Shown here in pieces: positions 43,818 through 52,645 of a stretch of 64,000 nt of DNA. This stretch comes from CAVWDU01 sp963753815 (GTDB lineage Bacteria; Pseudomonadota; Gammaproteobacteria; Pseudomonadales; Halieaceae), in contig CAVWDU010000004.1 of the NCBI GenBank assembly GCA_963753815.1, positions 744,001-808,000 on the forward strand, written 5' to 3'. The position numbers and the translations under genes were made by a program. The notes beneath the pieces were generated by a model that was given only the letters and a program-made list of their open reading frames with translations, had not been told where the DNA came from and did no database searches. Numbering within the stretch: the stretch's first letter is position 1; each line of letters opens with the position of its first letter.

Positions 43818-44765
43818 ATGACAGCAGCCGGCACGGCTTTCATGTTCCCCGGCCAGGGGTCGCAACGCAGCGGCATGCTCGCCGCCGCCCACGCCCGATG
43901 GCAATCAGTCCGGGACACATTTGCCGAGGCCCGCGAAGCATTAGGGTATGACGCGTGGGACCTGGTGCAAAACGGCGAGCAGGAAGCCCTCAACCTGACC
44001 GAGACCACGCAGCCCGTGCTGCTCACAGCCAGTGTGGCACTGTGGCGTGCCTGGCTGGAAGCCGGCGGGGCGCCGCCGGCGGTGATGGCCGGGCACAGTC
44101 TGGGAGAGTTTTCTGCGCTGGTCTGTGCCGGCGCGCTGGATTTCGGCGACGCCGTTGGACTGGTGCGACAGCGCGGTGCGTTCATGCAGAGCGCGGTGCC
44201 GGTCGGCGAAGGTGCCATGGTCGCTGTCATCGGCCTCGACGATGAGGTAATCAACAAGACCTGTGCCGCGATCAGCGCGGAGGGCGAAGAGCTGGTGGCA
44301 CCGGTCAATTATAACTCTCCCGGCCAGGTCGTCATCGCCGGGCATCGCAACGCCGTGGCCACTGCCGCTGAGGCATTGAAGGAAGCCGGGGCGCGGCGGG
44401 CACTGCCGCTGCCAGTGAGCGCACCTTTTCATACTGTATTGATGCGCTCCGCCGGGGACCAACTCGCCAGGGTTCTCGCGCACATCCCGATCAGCGCGCC
44501 GACGATACCGGTCGTTCACAACGTGCACGCCCGCGTCGAGCAGGACCCCGAGCGCATCCGCGAGTTACTGGTGGAACAGATATCAAGCCCGGTGCAGTGG
44601 ACGCGATGCATGCAAACCATGCTGAAGGCGGGTGTGGATACTGCGCTCGAGTGCGGGCCCGGCAAGGTGTTGAGTGGCCTGGCGCGGCGTATCGACAAGA
44701 GCCTGACCTGTCATGCGCTGGAGATGCCGGATGAACTGCTGGCAGCGCAGGGCGCAATGGCCTGA
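43818..44765 (+). CDS. fabD: Malonyl-CoA:ACP transacylase
   Basis: A 315-residue protein with TAFMFPGQGSQRSGML, nucleophile Ser in GHSLGEFSAL, and catalytic His in SAPFHTVLM. It transfers malonyl from CoA to ACP for fatty-acid elongation. AAGGAG precedes the ATG. It follows rpmF directly after a 204-base gap. Confidence 0.97.
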   Translation: MTAAGTAFMFPGQGSQRSGMLAAAHARWQSVRDTFAEAREALGYDAWDLVQNGEQEALNLTETTQPVLLTASVALWRAWLEAGGAPPAVMAGHSLGEFSALVCAGALDFGDAVGLVRQRGAFMQSAVPVGEGAMVAVIGLDDEVINKTCAAISAEGEELVAPVNYNSPGQVVIAGHRNAVATAAEALKEAGARRALPLPVSAPFHTVLMRSAGDQLARVLAHIPISAPTIPVVHNVHARVEQDPERIRELLVEQISSPVQWTRCMQTMLKAGVDTALECGPGKVLSGLARRIDKSLTCHALEMPDELLAAQGAMA

Positions 44766-44833
44766 GCCGTTTGCGCCAGAGCTGGCGGCGTGTCACCCAC
44801 TCCTGCAACCACTCACGAAAAGGATAGGCGTCG

Positions 44834-45571
44834 ATGACGGATGATAAAAAGGTAGCACTGGTAACCGGCGCCAGCCGGGGTATCGGCAAGGCGATCGCCG
44901 CACGATTGGCCGCAGACGGCTTTGCGGTGGTTGGCACGGCAACCAGCGACAACGGCGCCGACGGAATCAGTGACTACCTGCAGGAGACGGGCGGGTGTGG
45001 CATGACACTCGATGTAACCGACCCGGAGAGTGTGACCGCGGTGCTGAAGGCCATCGGGGAGCGGTACAGCGCACCCCTGGCGCTGGTGAACAATGCCGGC
45101 GTCACCCGGGACAATATCCTGATGCGCATGAAACCCGAGGAGTGGAGTAGTGTGATCGAGACCAACCTGTCCTCGCTCTACCGGGTCAGCAAGGCCTGCC
45201 TGCGCGGCATGACCAAGGCGCGCTGGGGCAGAATCGTCAACATCACTTCCGTGGTCGGTTCCATGGGCAACATGGGGCAGAGTAACTATGCCGCCACCAA
45301 AGCGGGTGCTGAAGGTTTTGCGCGGGCACTGGCGCGGGAGCTCGGCTCCCGATCGATTACCGTCAACTGTGTCGCCCCCGGCTTTATCGACACCGACATG
45401 ACGCGGGAGCTGACCGATGATCAGCGGGCGGTCATGCTCAACCAGATTCCCCTGGCGAGGCTGGGTGCCGCCGAAGAGGTGGCGGCGCTGGTTGCCTTTT
45501 TATGCAGCGACCTCGCAGCCTATATCACCGGCGAGACCATCCACATCAATGGCGGCCTGTATATGGCATAA
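44834..45571 (+). CDS. fabG: 3-oxoacyl-ACP reductase FabG
   Basis: A 245-residue short-chain dehydrogenase: NADPH motif VTGASRGIGKAIA, NNAGVTRDNILMRMK, catalytic Ser-Tyr-Lys in NITSVVGSMGNMGQSNYAATKAG, and the C-terminal YITGETIHINGGLYM. It reduces beta-ketoacyl-ACP. The AAAAGGA ribosome site fits ATG 44834. Confidence 0.97.
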   Translation: MTDDKKVALVTGASRGIGKAIAARLAADGFAVVGTATSDNGADGISDYLQETGGCGMTLDVTDPESVTAVLKAIGERYSAPLALVNNAGVTRDNILMRMKPEEWSSVIETNLSSLYRVSKACLRGMTKARWGRIVNITSVVGSMGNMGQSNYAATKAGAEGFARALARELGSRSITVNCVAPGFIDTDMTRELTDDQRAVMLNQIPLARLGAAEEVAALVAFLCSDLAAYITGETIHINGGLYMA

Positions 45572-45712
45572 GCGTCGAAAAGAGCTATACTCCGCTCCTA
45601 GGTGACAGCGCCAAAAAAATTATTCCACGCTGTGTAAATCGGAGTAAAATGCGCGTTCGAGGCACCTGTGTCGGTTTGAACTCATACTCAATCTCGGGGG
45701 ATATACACTATC

Positions 45713-45949
45713 ATGAGCAGCATCGAAGAACGCGTGAAGAAAATCGTCGCAGAGCAGCTGGGCGTCAAGGAAGAGGAGGTGCTGACCGAGGCATCATTTG
45801 TCGAGGACCTCGGCGCTGATTCCCTCGACACCGTAGAACTGGTCATGGCGCTCGAAGAGGAATTCGAAACCGAGATACCGGATGAAGAAGCGGAGAAAAT
45901 CACCACCGTCAAGCTGGCCATGGACTACATCAACGAACACCTCACCTGA
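45713..45949 (+). CDS. acpP: Acyl carrier protein
   Basis: A 78-residue acidic protein with the phosphopantetheine Ser in DLGADSLDTVEL, near-identical to other gammaproteobacterial AcpP. The 141-base upstream gap holds GAGTAAAAT with TTCCAC 16 bases before it, a plausible own promoter matching the high expression of ACP. Confidence 0.98.
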   Translation: MSSIEERVKKIVAEQLGVKEEEVLTEASFVEDLGADSLDTVELVMALEEEFETEIPDEEAEKITTVKLAMDYINEHLT

Positions 45950-45971
45950 CGCCCTCGGCCCAATACTCCAG

Positions 45972-46004
45972 AAGCCGCATCTAGCTACTTAGAGCGGCTT
46001 TTTT
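45972..46004 (+). terminator. Rho-independent terminator after acpP
   Basis: AAGCCGC ... GCGGCTT stem (extended by CTA/TTAG pairing within the loop) followed by TTTTATT. It lies 22 bases past the acpP stop, and separates highly expressed acpP from fabF. Confidence 0.85.
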
Positions 46005-46047
46005 ATTATCGGCAACACAGAAACCGCAGCGCAACAGGAGAACAGCC

Positions 46048-47289
46048 TTGTTTGGCAGAAGAGTCGTCGTCACCGGAATCGGCATGGTGAGCCCGCTGGG
46101 GAATACGGTTGATGAGACCTGGAAAAACCTGCTGGAAGGCAAGAGCGGCGTACGGCATATCGACGCGTTTGACGTGTCTGCCTACACCACCAGGATAAGC
46201 GCCTCCGTAAAGGGGTTCGACACCGCCGGTTACCTCGAGCCCAAAGAGGCCCGCAAGATGGACGTTTTCGTGCAGTTCGGGATGGTGGCGGGTATCCAGG
46301 CCATGCGCGACTCCGGCCTGGAGGTCACCGAGGCCAGTGCGGGGCGAGTGGGGTGCGCCATTGGTTCCGGTATCGGGGGCATCGGGCAGATAGAAAAAAA
46401 CGCTGAAATCCTGCGTACGGCGGGCCCTCGAAAAATCTCGCCGTTCTTCGTACCCGGCTCCATCATCAACATGATTGCAGGCAACCTGTCGGTGAAGTAC
46501 AACCTGCAGGGCCCCAACCTCGCGGTAGTAACCGCCTGTACCACGGGAACCCACAACATTGGTCTGGGTGCCCGGCTCATCGCCCAGGGAGACGCCGACG
46601 CCATGCTGGTCGGTGGCGCCGAGATGGCAACCACGCCGGTTGGCCTGGGCGGGTTCGCCGCAGCGCGGGCGCTGTCCAAACGCAACGACGACCCCGAGGC
46701 GGCGTCGCGACCGTGGGATCGCGACCGGGACGGATTCGTGCTGGGTGACGGGGCGGGAGTCATGCTGCTGGAAGAACTGGAATCCGCCCGGGCGCGCGGC
46801 GCGAACATCTATGCTGAGGTCACGGGTTTCGGTATGAGCGGCGATGCTTACCACATGACGCTGCCGCCTGAAGACGGGCACGGTGCCGCGGCATCCATGC
46901 GCAATGCAATCGCTGACGCCGGGATCGACGTGAACAAGATCAACTATGTCAATGCGCACGGAACGTCAACCCAGGCAGGAGACGTCGCCGAGAGCCGAGC
47001 CGTCGAAGTCGTGTTGGGTGATGCGGCGTCCCGCGTTGCCGTCAGTTCGACCAAGTCGATGATCGGTCACCTGCTGGGGGCGGCGGGCGCGGTGGAAGCC
47101 ATATTTTCCGTATTGGCGATTCGCGACCAGGTAGCACCGCCTACCATCAATCTCGACAACCCCGACGAAGGCGCGAACCTCAATTACGTGCCGCACACGG
47201 CACAACAGTTGTCGATACACAGCGCCCTGTCCAACTCGTTCGGTTTTGGTGGCACCAACGGTTCCCTCCTGTTCAGCCGTTTCGAGTAG
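46048..47289 (+). CDS. fabF: 3-oxoacyl-ACP synthase II FabF
   Basis: A 413-residue condensing enzyme with Cys-His-His: Cys in VTACTTGTHN, His in NAHGTSTQAGD, His in KSMIGHLLGAAGAVE. The start is TTG 46048, giving FGRRVVVTGIGMVSPLG, with AGGAG 7 bases upstream and no nearer alternative. It elongates acyl-ACP, including the palmitoleate step. Confidence 0.96.
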   Translation: MFGRRVVVTGIGMVSPLGNTVDETWKNLLEGKSGVRHIDAFDVSAYTTRISASVKGFDTAGYLEPKEARKMDVFVQFGMVAGIQAMRDSGLEVTEASAGRVGCAIGSGIGGIGQIEKNAEILRTAGPRKISPFFVPGSIINMIAGNLSVKYNLQGPNLAVVTACTTGTHNIGLGARLIAQGDADAMLVGGAEMATTPVGLGGFAAARALSKRNDDPEAASRPWDRDRDGFVLGDGAGVMLLEELESARARGANIYAEVTGFGMSGDAYHMTLPPEDGHGAAASMRNAIADAGIDVNKINYVNAHGTSTQAGDVAESRAVEVVLGDAASRVAVSSTKSMIGHLLGAAGAVEAIFSVLAIRDQVAPPTINLDNPDEGANLNYVPHTAQQLSIHSALSNSFGFGGTNGSLLFSRFE

Positions 47290-47306
47290 TCACCGGGAAC
47301 GACAAC

Positions 47307-48149
47307 ATGATGCGGCTTGATGGCTGTGAGGTGTCGGCGCTGCCGTTACCTGACCGCGGGCTGGATTTTGGCGACGGCCTCTTTGAAACCCTGTTGGTGC
47401 GGGACGGCCAGCCGTTGTTTCTCGATCTCCATTTGCAGCGACTCGAGCGGGGGCTCGCCGTGCTGGGCTTTCCCGACTGCCTGGCTGCGGCCAGAACCCG
47501 GATTCTCGAGGCTGCCGCGGCCGGGTCGAGCGATGACCCTGCCACGGGTGCCATCACCTGGGCGTCTCTGCGCCTGACTGTCACCCGGGGTGGCGGGCCG
47601 CGGGGGTATGCGCCGCCGCGTGAGCCCGCGCCGAGGCTGCTGACACGCCTGCTGCCGATCGGCCGAAATTGCGAGGAACTGGCGACACCGGCGACCCTGG
47701 CGGTAGCGCAAACCCGGTGGCCGACGCAGCCCCTGCTGGCGGGCATCAAGCACCTGAATCGGCTGGAGCAGGTGCTCGCCGCGGCGGAGGCGGGCCGCGC
47801 CGGCGTCGATGACGTCGTGATGCTGGACCAGCGCGGCCGGCTGATTTCTGTCAGTTCCGGGAACCTCTTCCTGGTACACGGTGACAGGCTGTCTACTGCC
47901 GCACTGGAGGCCTGCGGTATCGCCGGCACCCGGCGCCGGTTGGTCACGAGCCGGTGGGCGCCGGAGCTCGGGCTGGAGACAGTGGAGCGGGAGCTGGGGC
48001 TCGACGACCTGCGTCGGGCGGACGAAGTCTTCTACTGCAACAGTCTCACCGGTATGCGCCCGGTGGGGTCATTCGAATCCCGGCAGTGGTCTTCGCATCC
48101 GGTCTGTAAAGCGCTTCACGCCCGTTGTCAGGCAGGCCGGTCGTGCTGA
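47307..48149 (+). CDS. pabC: Aminodeoxychorismate lyase
   Basis: A 280-residue fold-type IV PLP enzyme: DRGLDFGDGLFETLLV, catalytic Lys in LAGIKHLNRLEQVLA, and ISVSSGNLFLV/ FYCNSLTGMRPV cofactor strands. It releases pyruvate from aminodeoxychorismate to make 4-aminobenzoate for folate. Placement between fabF and mltG is standard. The first methionine is doubled (MM); either may start. Confidence 0.94.
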   Translation: MMRLDGCEVSALPLPDRGLDFGDGLFETLLVRDGQPLFLDLHLQRLERGLAVLGFPDCLAAARTRILEAAAAGSSDDPATGAITWASLRLTVTRGGGPRGYAPPREPAPRLLTRLLPIGRNCEELATPATLAVAQTRWPTQPLLAGIKHLNRLEQVLAAAEAGRAGVDDVVMLDQRGRLISVSSGNLFLVHGDRLSTAALEACGIAGTRRRLVTSRWAPELGLETVERELGLDDLRRADEVFYCNSLTGMRPVGSFESRQWSSHPVCKALHARCQAGRSC

Positions 48150-49177
48150 TACGCCTTTGCCTGGTACTCGTCCTTCTCGCGGGCCTGGGTGCGGCCGTCG
48201 GCGCGCAATACCTCCAGCGTCTCTGGGAAGAGCCCCTGGCGATTCCGGAGGAGGGCCACGCACTTTCCATTGCGCCCGGGGAATCGTTGAGCTCGGTCGC
48301 CCGCCAACTGCATGAACAGGGCGTGCTGCCGTTTCACCCCCGGTTGTTGCAGGCCTACGGTCGCTGGACCGGGCTGGATGCCCGGATCAAGCGCGGCGAG
48401 TATCTGCTGCCAGCGGGGCTGACTCCAGGCGGGCTGCTGCCGTTCCTCAGTGAGGGTAAAGTTATTCAGTACCTGGCTACCCTTCCCGAAGGCATTACCC
48501 TGGCGCGCGCCGTGGCCCTGCTCGGCCAGCACGAGACGCTGCAGCGGGAACTCAGCGGTCCCGAAGACCCGCGCATCGTCGATCTGACCGCCGCTTATCC
48601 GTCTCCAGAAGGGCTTTTCTTTCCCGACAGCTATGCGTTCGAGCGCGGGGCTTCCGACTGGCAGATACTGCAGCGGGCCTTCGTTCGCATGCAGGAGATA
48701 CTGACGCAGGAATGGTCCAAGCGGGCACCTGAACTGCCCTATGAATCGGCCTATGAAGCACTGATCATGGCATCGATCGTGGAGCGCGAAACAGGCCAGG
48801 CCCACGAGCGCCCCGCCATAGCCGGGGTCTTCGTGCGGCGGCTGCAGAAGCGCATGCGGCTGCAGACCGACCCCACAGTCATCTATGGTCTCGGCGACGG
48901 CTTCGACGGCAACCTGCGCCGGCGCCACCTGCAGGACGCGAATAACCGCTACAACACGTACCGGCATGCCGGGCTGCCTCCTTCGCCCATCGCCCTGCCT
49001 GGTCGCGCCGCCATCAATGCAGCCCTGCATCCCGCCGGCGGCGATGCGCTCTATTTTGTCGCCCGCGGCGATGGCAGTCATGCCTTCAGCGCCACGCTCG
49101 AGGAACACGAGGCCGCCGTGCGGGAGTACCAGCTGCGTCGTCGAAGTGACTATCGTTCCTCACCGGTGAGACAATAA
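48143..49177 (+). CDS. mltG: Endolytic murein transglycosylase MltG
   Basis: About 344 residues: N-terminal membrane anchor (LIRLCLVLVLLAGLGAAVG), LysM-like region, and the YceG catalytic domain with SIVERETG (catalytic Glu) and YNTYRHAGLPPSPIALPG. It cuts nascent glycan strands in the periplasm. I place the start at GTG 48143, overlapping the pabC stop by 7 bases. A TTG at 48125 is the alternative. Its stop overlaps tmk as TAATG. Confidence 0.95.
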   Translation: MLIRLCLVLVLLAGLGAAVGAQYLQRLWEEPLAIPEEGHALSIAPGESLSSVARQLHEQGVLPFHPRLLQAYGRWTGLDARIKRGEYLLPAGLTPGGLLPFLSEGKVIQYLATLPEGITLARAVALLGQHETLQRELSGPEDPRIVDLTAAYPSPEGLFFPDSYAFERGASDWQILQRAFVRMQEILTQEWSKRAPELPYESAYEALIMASIVERETGQAHERPAIAGVFVRRLQKRMRLQTDPTVIYGLGDGFDGNLRRRHLQDANNRYNTYRHAGLPPSPIALPGRAAINAALHPAGGDALYFVARGDGSHAFSATLEEHEAAVREYQLRRRSDYRSSPVRQ

Positions 49178-49830
49178 TGAGCACGCGGGGGTTGTTCATC
49201 ACGGTCGAGGGCACCGAAGGTGTGGGCAAAACCACCAACATGGCGTTTCTGGAGCGTCGGCTGGGCGAGCTGGGCATCGAGCTCACCGTTACCCGTGAGC
49301 CCGGGGGCACCGATCTCGCGGAGGCGATACGCGACACACTGCTGGCCAGGCGCGAGGAGTCGGTGGGTGCCATGACCGAGCTGCTGCTGATCTTCGCCGC
49401 CCGCGCACAGCACATTGCGCAGGTTATCGACCCCGCACTGGCCGCCGGGCGCTGGGTACTGTGTGATCGCTTCACCGACGCCACGTATGCCTACCAGGGC
49501 GGTGGCAGGGGGGTCGACGAGGGGATCATAAGGCAGCTCGAACAGCTGACCCAGGGGGACCTGCGTCCGGATTACACGCTACTTCTCGACGCACCGGTCG
49601 ATGTCGGTATGCTGCGGGCGACGCAGCGCGCTGAACTGGACCGATTCGAAAGCGAAAAACTGGCGTTTTTCGAGCGGGTGCGACAGGCCTATCTCCGACA
49701 GGCAAGGGCCAGCAGCGGCCGCTATCGCCTGATCGATGCCAGCCAACCACTCGCCGATGTCCAGGTCCAGCTGGGCAGCTTCTGCGAAGAGTTACTGGCA
49801 TGCTGGGAGATCAGGCATGAGCGCGGCTGA
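49177..49830 (+). CDS. tmk: Thymidylate kinase
   Basis: A 217-residue kinase with P-loop EGTEGVGKTTN, TREPGGTDLAEAIRD, the DR in LCDRFTDATYAYQGGGRG, and a lid region without the basic residues of some families. It phosphorylates dTMP. It overlaps mltG by one base and holB by 14 bases. Confidence 0.97.
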   Translation: MSTRGLFITVEGTEGVGKTTNMAFLERRLGELGIELTVTREPGGTDLAEAIRDTLLARREESVGAMTELLLIFAARAQHIAQVIDPALAAGRWVLCDRFTDATYAYQGGGRGVDEGIIRQLEQLTQGDLRPDYTLLLDAPVDVGMLRATQRAELDRFESEKLAFFERVRQAYLRQARASSGRYRLIDASQPLADVQVQLGSFCEELLACWEIRHERG

Positions 49831-50758
49831 ACCGCTGCCCTGGCAGGACTCGCAATGGCAGCAGGTGCTGGCGACGTTCGAGGCGGGCGCGCTGCCGCAT
49901 GCGCTGCTGATTACCGGCCCCCGTCACACCGGCAAGAATCGCTTCGCCCGGTCACTCTGTGAACTGCTGCTGTGCGACGCGCCGACCGCGGGGCACAGCT
50001 GCGGCGATTGCAGGGCCTGCGCCCTGCTCGCGGCGGGCAGCCACGGCGACTTCCGGCGGCTCGAGCCCGAAAAAAAGAGCCGGTGGATAAAAATCGATCA
50101 GGTGAGGGCAGCGCTGGATTTTACTTTCAAGACGGCGGCTTTCGGGCGCCGCAAGGTACTGTTGATCACGCCGGCGGAGACGCTGAACATCAATGCCGCC
50201 AACGCGCTGCTGAAATGCCTGGAAGAGCCACCGGCGGAGACCCATATCGTCCTGGTATGCCACCGCCTGCAGGGCTTACCGGCAACGATCCGGTCCCGGT
50301 GCCAGTTACTCAAGCTGCCGTCACCGCAGCCGCAGGCTGCGAAAGCCTGGCTGGCAGCGCAGATCGGCGATGTGGAGGCCGAGACAGCGCTGGCCGCCGC
50401 GGACGGCCGGCCGCTGCTGGGCCTGCAATTGCATCGCGATGGTCTCGCGGAGCGGGCCGCGCAGCAGTACGCTGTTCTCGACGCATTACTTGCAGGCAGG
50501 GTCGGCGCAGCGGAAGCGGCAGGCATTATCGCCTGCGACGACTTCCCGGAGACGCTCGCACTGCTGGCGGCGTACCTGCAACGCCGGGTCCGAGATTGGG
50601 TTCAGGCCGATCCGGGCGATGAGCGCGCCCGTCGTGCCTTCAAACTACTGGATGAATTGATGGAACTGCGGGCCGCGACGGCCCGGGGTTCCAACCCCAA
50701 TCCCGACCTGGTGCTCGATACCGTCCTGGCCCGCATGGCACGGGTGGGGGATGCCTGA
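49817..50758 (+). CDS. holB: DNA polymerase III subunit delta-prime
   Basis: A 313-residue AAA-type clamp-loader subunit: degenerate P-loop GPRHTGKN, zinc-binding cysteines (C-X8-C-X2-C-X2-C in LLLCDAPTAGHSCGDCRAC), NAANALLKCLEEPPAET and IRSRCQ sensor/arginine region (SRC motif). It is part of the clamp loader with DnaX and HolA. ATG 49817 is preferred since upstream sequence reads tmk. Confidence 0.95.
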   Translation: MSAAEPLPWQDSQWQQVLATFEAGALPHALLITGPRHTGKNRFARSLCELLLCDAPTAGHSCGDCRACALLAAGSHGDFRRLEPEKKSRWIKIDQVRAALDFTFKTAAFGRRKVLLITPAETLNINAANALLKCLEEPPAETHIVLVCHRLQGLPATIRSRCQLLKLPSPQPQAAKAWLAAQIGDVEAETALAAADGRPLLGLQLHRDGLAERAAQQYAVLDALLAGRVGAAEAAGIIACDDFPETLALLAAYLQRRVRDWVQADPGDERARRAFKLLDELMELRAATARGSNPNPDLVLDTVLARMARVGDA

Positions 50759-50862
50759 TTCGGGGCGGCCCGGCCCGCCGGTGTAACTGTGCAAATCTCG
50801 TGATACTGCTGGCGTCCGCTGTGGCAGGTGATAGTATCGGGGCCGCACAGGGGGATATCACC

Positions 50863-51216
50863 ATGACTGATTCAGCACATAGTCACCGTAACGGGATACT
50901 GTCGCTGACCATCCGAGACAAAGCGGTGCTGTACTCAGCCTACATGCCGTTTCTCGATAATGGCGGACTTTTTGTCCCCACCAACAAGGCATACCGGGTG
51001 GGGGATGAGGTGTTCATGTTGCTGACCCTGATGGACGAGCCCGAGAAGATCCCAATCGCGGGCAAGGTTGTCTGGGTGACACCGCGAGCTGCCCAGGGTA
51101 ATCGCACAGCGGGTATCGGGGTGCAGTTCAGCGAACAGGATGTCGCGGCCAACACCAAGATCGAGAACCATCTGGCGGGCTCACTGGGTTCCGACCGGCC
51201 GACGCACACCATGTAG
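50863..51216 (+). CDS. pilZ: PilZ domain protein (type IV pilus assembly PilZ)
   Basis: A 117-residue protein: NGILSLTIRDKAVLYSAYMPFLDNGGLFVPTNKAYRVGDEVFMLL, then KVVWVTPRAAQGNRTAGIGVQF, the PilZ fold. The RxxxR motif for cyclic-di-GMP binding is absent, as in the pilus-assembly PilZ of Pseudomonas, which sits in the same holB-pilZ order. AGGGGG precedes the ATG. tatD, the usual next gene, is not here. Confidence 0.93.
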   Translation: MTDSAHSHRNGILSLTIRDKAVLYSAYMPFLDNGGLFVPTNKAYRVGDEVFMLLTLMDEPEKIPIAGKVVWVTPRAAQGNRTAGIGVQFSEQDVAANTKIENHLAGSLGSDRPTHTM

Positions 51217-51571
51217 CGTCCCTGGCAGTCGATCCGGGCCTGCATCGGCCACGGGCCACGCGCGCTGACAGTGGGCGGCGCCACCCCTCCGGGCATGCCT
51301 CGCCTATCTCTTGAAATTAAGCAAGTTTTACGCAAAAAAAAGGGTCCCAAACGGGACCCAACAAGACCATTAGGAGTGAAACATTCAAGGAATTGCTTCC
51401 TTAGCAGGTGCATTGGGTATGCTCCTGGTGGCTGCCCGGTTGAGCTTGGGGATAGGCAGGCACAGTCTAAGTATCGCTAAAAATCGGTAATTTTCCACAC
51501 CTTATTTTGCTTTTTTTTATGATTGTTTGGAATAAGCGCACAAAAAGCCATGCAAACGGGGCATTTATCCC
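51217..51571. other. Intergenic region between pilZ and the GH84 gene
   Basis: 355 bases with AT-rich tracts at 51310-51345 and 51477-51540, the second probably carrying the GH84 promoter. It contains a minus-strand terminator (51334-51359) with no minus-strand gene to end. Short frames here have no convincing protein character. Confidence 0.55.
51334..51359 (-). terminator. Orphan Rho-independent terminator on the minus strand
   Basis: Minus strand: GGGTCCC-GTTT-GGGACCC followed by eight T residues. It is a textbook terminator, but no minus-strand gene lies upstream (51360-51570). Read on the plus strand the hairpin has no T-run, so it would not efficiently end the pilZ transcript. Confidence 0.75.
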
Positions 51572-52642
51572 ATGACACACGCTGCTCGTGCCGGCCGGGT
51601 ATTCCTGACCGGCGTGGTCGAGGGCTACTACGGGCGCCCCTGGCCCGATACCGTTCGCCTTGCCTATGCAGAGTACCTGGTGGCACTGGGGATGAACACC
51701 ATGGTGTACTGCCCCAAGGCCGACCCGTGCCTGCGCAAGGAATGGCAGGCCGACTGGCCGCCGGAGCGCTGGGCGTATCTTCAGACCGTATCCCGTCACT
51801 ACCGTGAACGGGGCCTTATCTGGGGGCCGGGCCTGTCGCCATTCGCACTCTACAAGGGCTACGATCGCCCGCAGCGGCGCGCGCTGAGGGATAAGGTGCA
51901 GCGCCTGCTCGAACTGCAACCCGGGCTGCTCGCCATCCTTTTCGATGACATGCCGGGCGATGTCAGTGATCTCGCCCAGCGCCAGGCAGAGATTGTCTGT
52001 GATGTCTCCGAGTGGGTGGGCGAGCTGCGCATGCTGGTGTGTCCCACCTATTATTCCTTCGACCCGGTGCTGGAACGGCATTTCGGCGCTCGCCCGGGAG
52101 ACTACTGGCAGCGGCTGGGGGAAGCCCTGCCCGCAGCGGCAGATGTTTTCTGGACCGGTGATGCGGTCTGCTCGGAGACGATCACCACCGCCAGTATCGA
52201 GATGATCACGGACAGTCTCGGTCGCCCCCCGTTACTCTGGGACAACTACCCGGTCAATGACGGCGCCGTGCGCAGTCGCTTTCTGTACTGCCACCCACTG
52301 TCCGGACGTGACCCGCAACTGCGGGGTGCACTGAGCGGACACCTCTGCAATCCCATGAATCAGCCACTGCTCTCATTGCCGGCGCTGATGGGGCTGGCGG
52401 CACTGTATGGGCGACCCGTGGCCAATGATCGCTGGCTGGCGCAGACGCTCGGCGAACAGACCTGGGCGCAACTCAGCATCGACCGCGATGATTTTTGCTC
52501 ATTGGGGCTGGACGGGTTGGGGGAACAGCGGCGTGCCGAACTGATCCGGCGCTATACGGCCCTGCCGGAGGCGGGGGCGGCCGAAGTGGCGGGCTGGTTG
52601 CGCGGGGAATATACTTTCGACCCCGCCTGCCTCACGGATTGA
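51572..52642 (+). CDS. GH84-family (O-GlcNAcase-like) beta-N-acetylglucosaminidase, cytosolic
   Basis: A 356-residue protein covering a single GH84 catalytic barrel: GVVEGYYGRPW at the first strand, NTMVYCPKADP, WGPGLSPF, the catalytic Asp pair in AILFDDMPGD, PTYYSF, VFWTGDAV and LLWDNYPVND. These align position by position with human O-GlcNAcase. There is no signal peptide or accessory domain, unlike secreted bacterial GH84 enzymes, so action in the cytosol is expected. The substrate is unknown. It forms an operon with the cupin protein 3 bases downstream. Confidence 0.88.
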   Translation: MTHAARAGRVFLTGVVEGYYGRPWPDTVRLAYAEYLVALGMNTMVYCPKADPCLRKEWQADWPPERWAYLQTVSRHYRERGLIWGPGLSPFALYKGYDRPQRRALRDKVQRLLELQPGLLAILFDDMPGDVSDLAQRQAEIVCDVSEWVGELRMLVCPTYYSFDPVLERHFGARPGDYWQRLGEALPAAADVFWTGDAVCSETITTASIEMITDSLGRPPLLWDNYPVNDGAVRSRFLYCHPLSGRDPQLRGALSGHLCNPMNQPLLSLPALMGLAALYGRPVANDRWLAQTLGEQTWAQLSIDRDDFCSLGLDGLGEQRRAELIRRYTALPEAGAAEVAGWLRGEYTFDPACLTD

Positions 52643-52645
52643 TCA

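Noticed and set aside
51361..51480. Short plus-strand frame (GTG near 51377) as a small protein gene
   Set aside because: The frame has several cysteines and no consistent hydrophobic or charged pattern, overlaps the terminator region, and a different frame is equally open.
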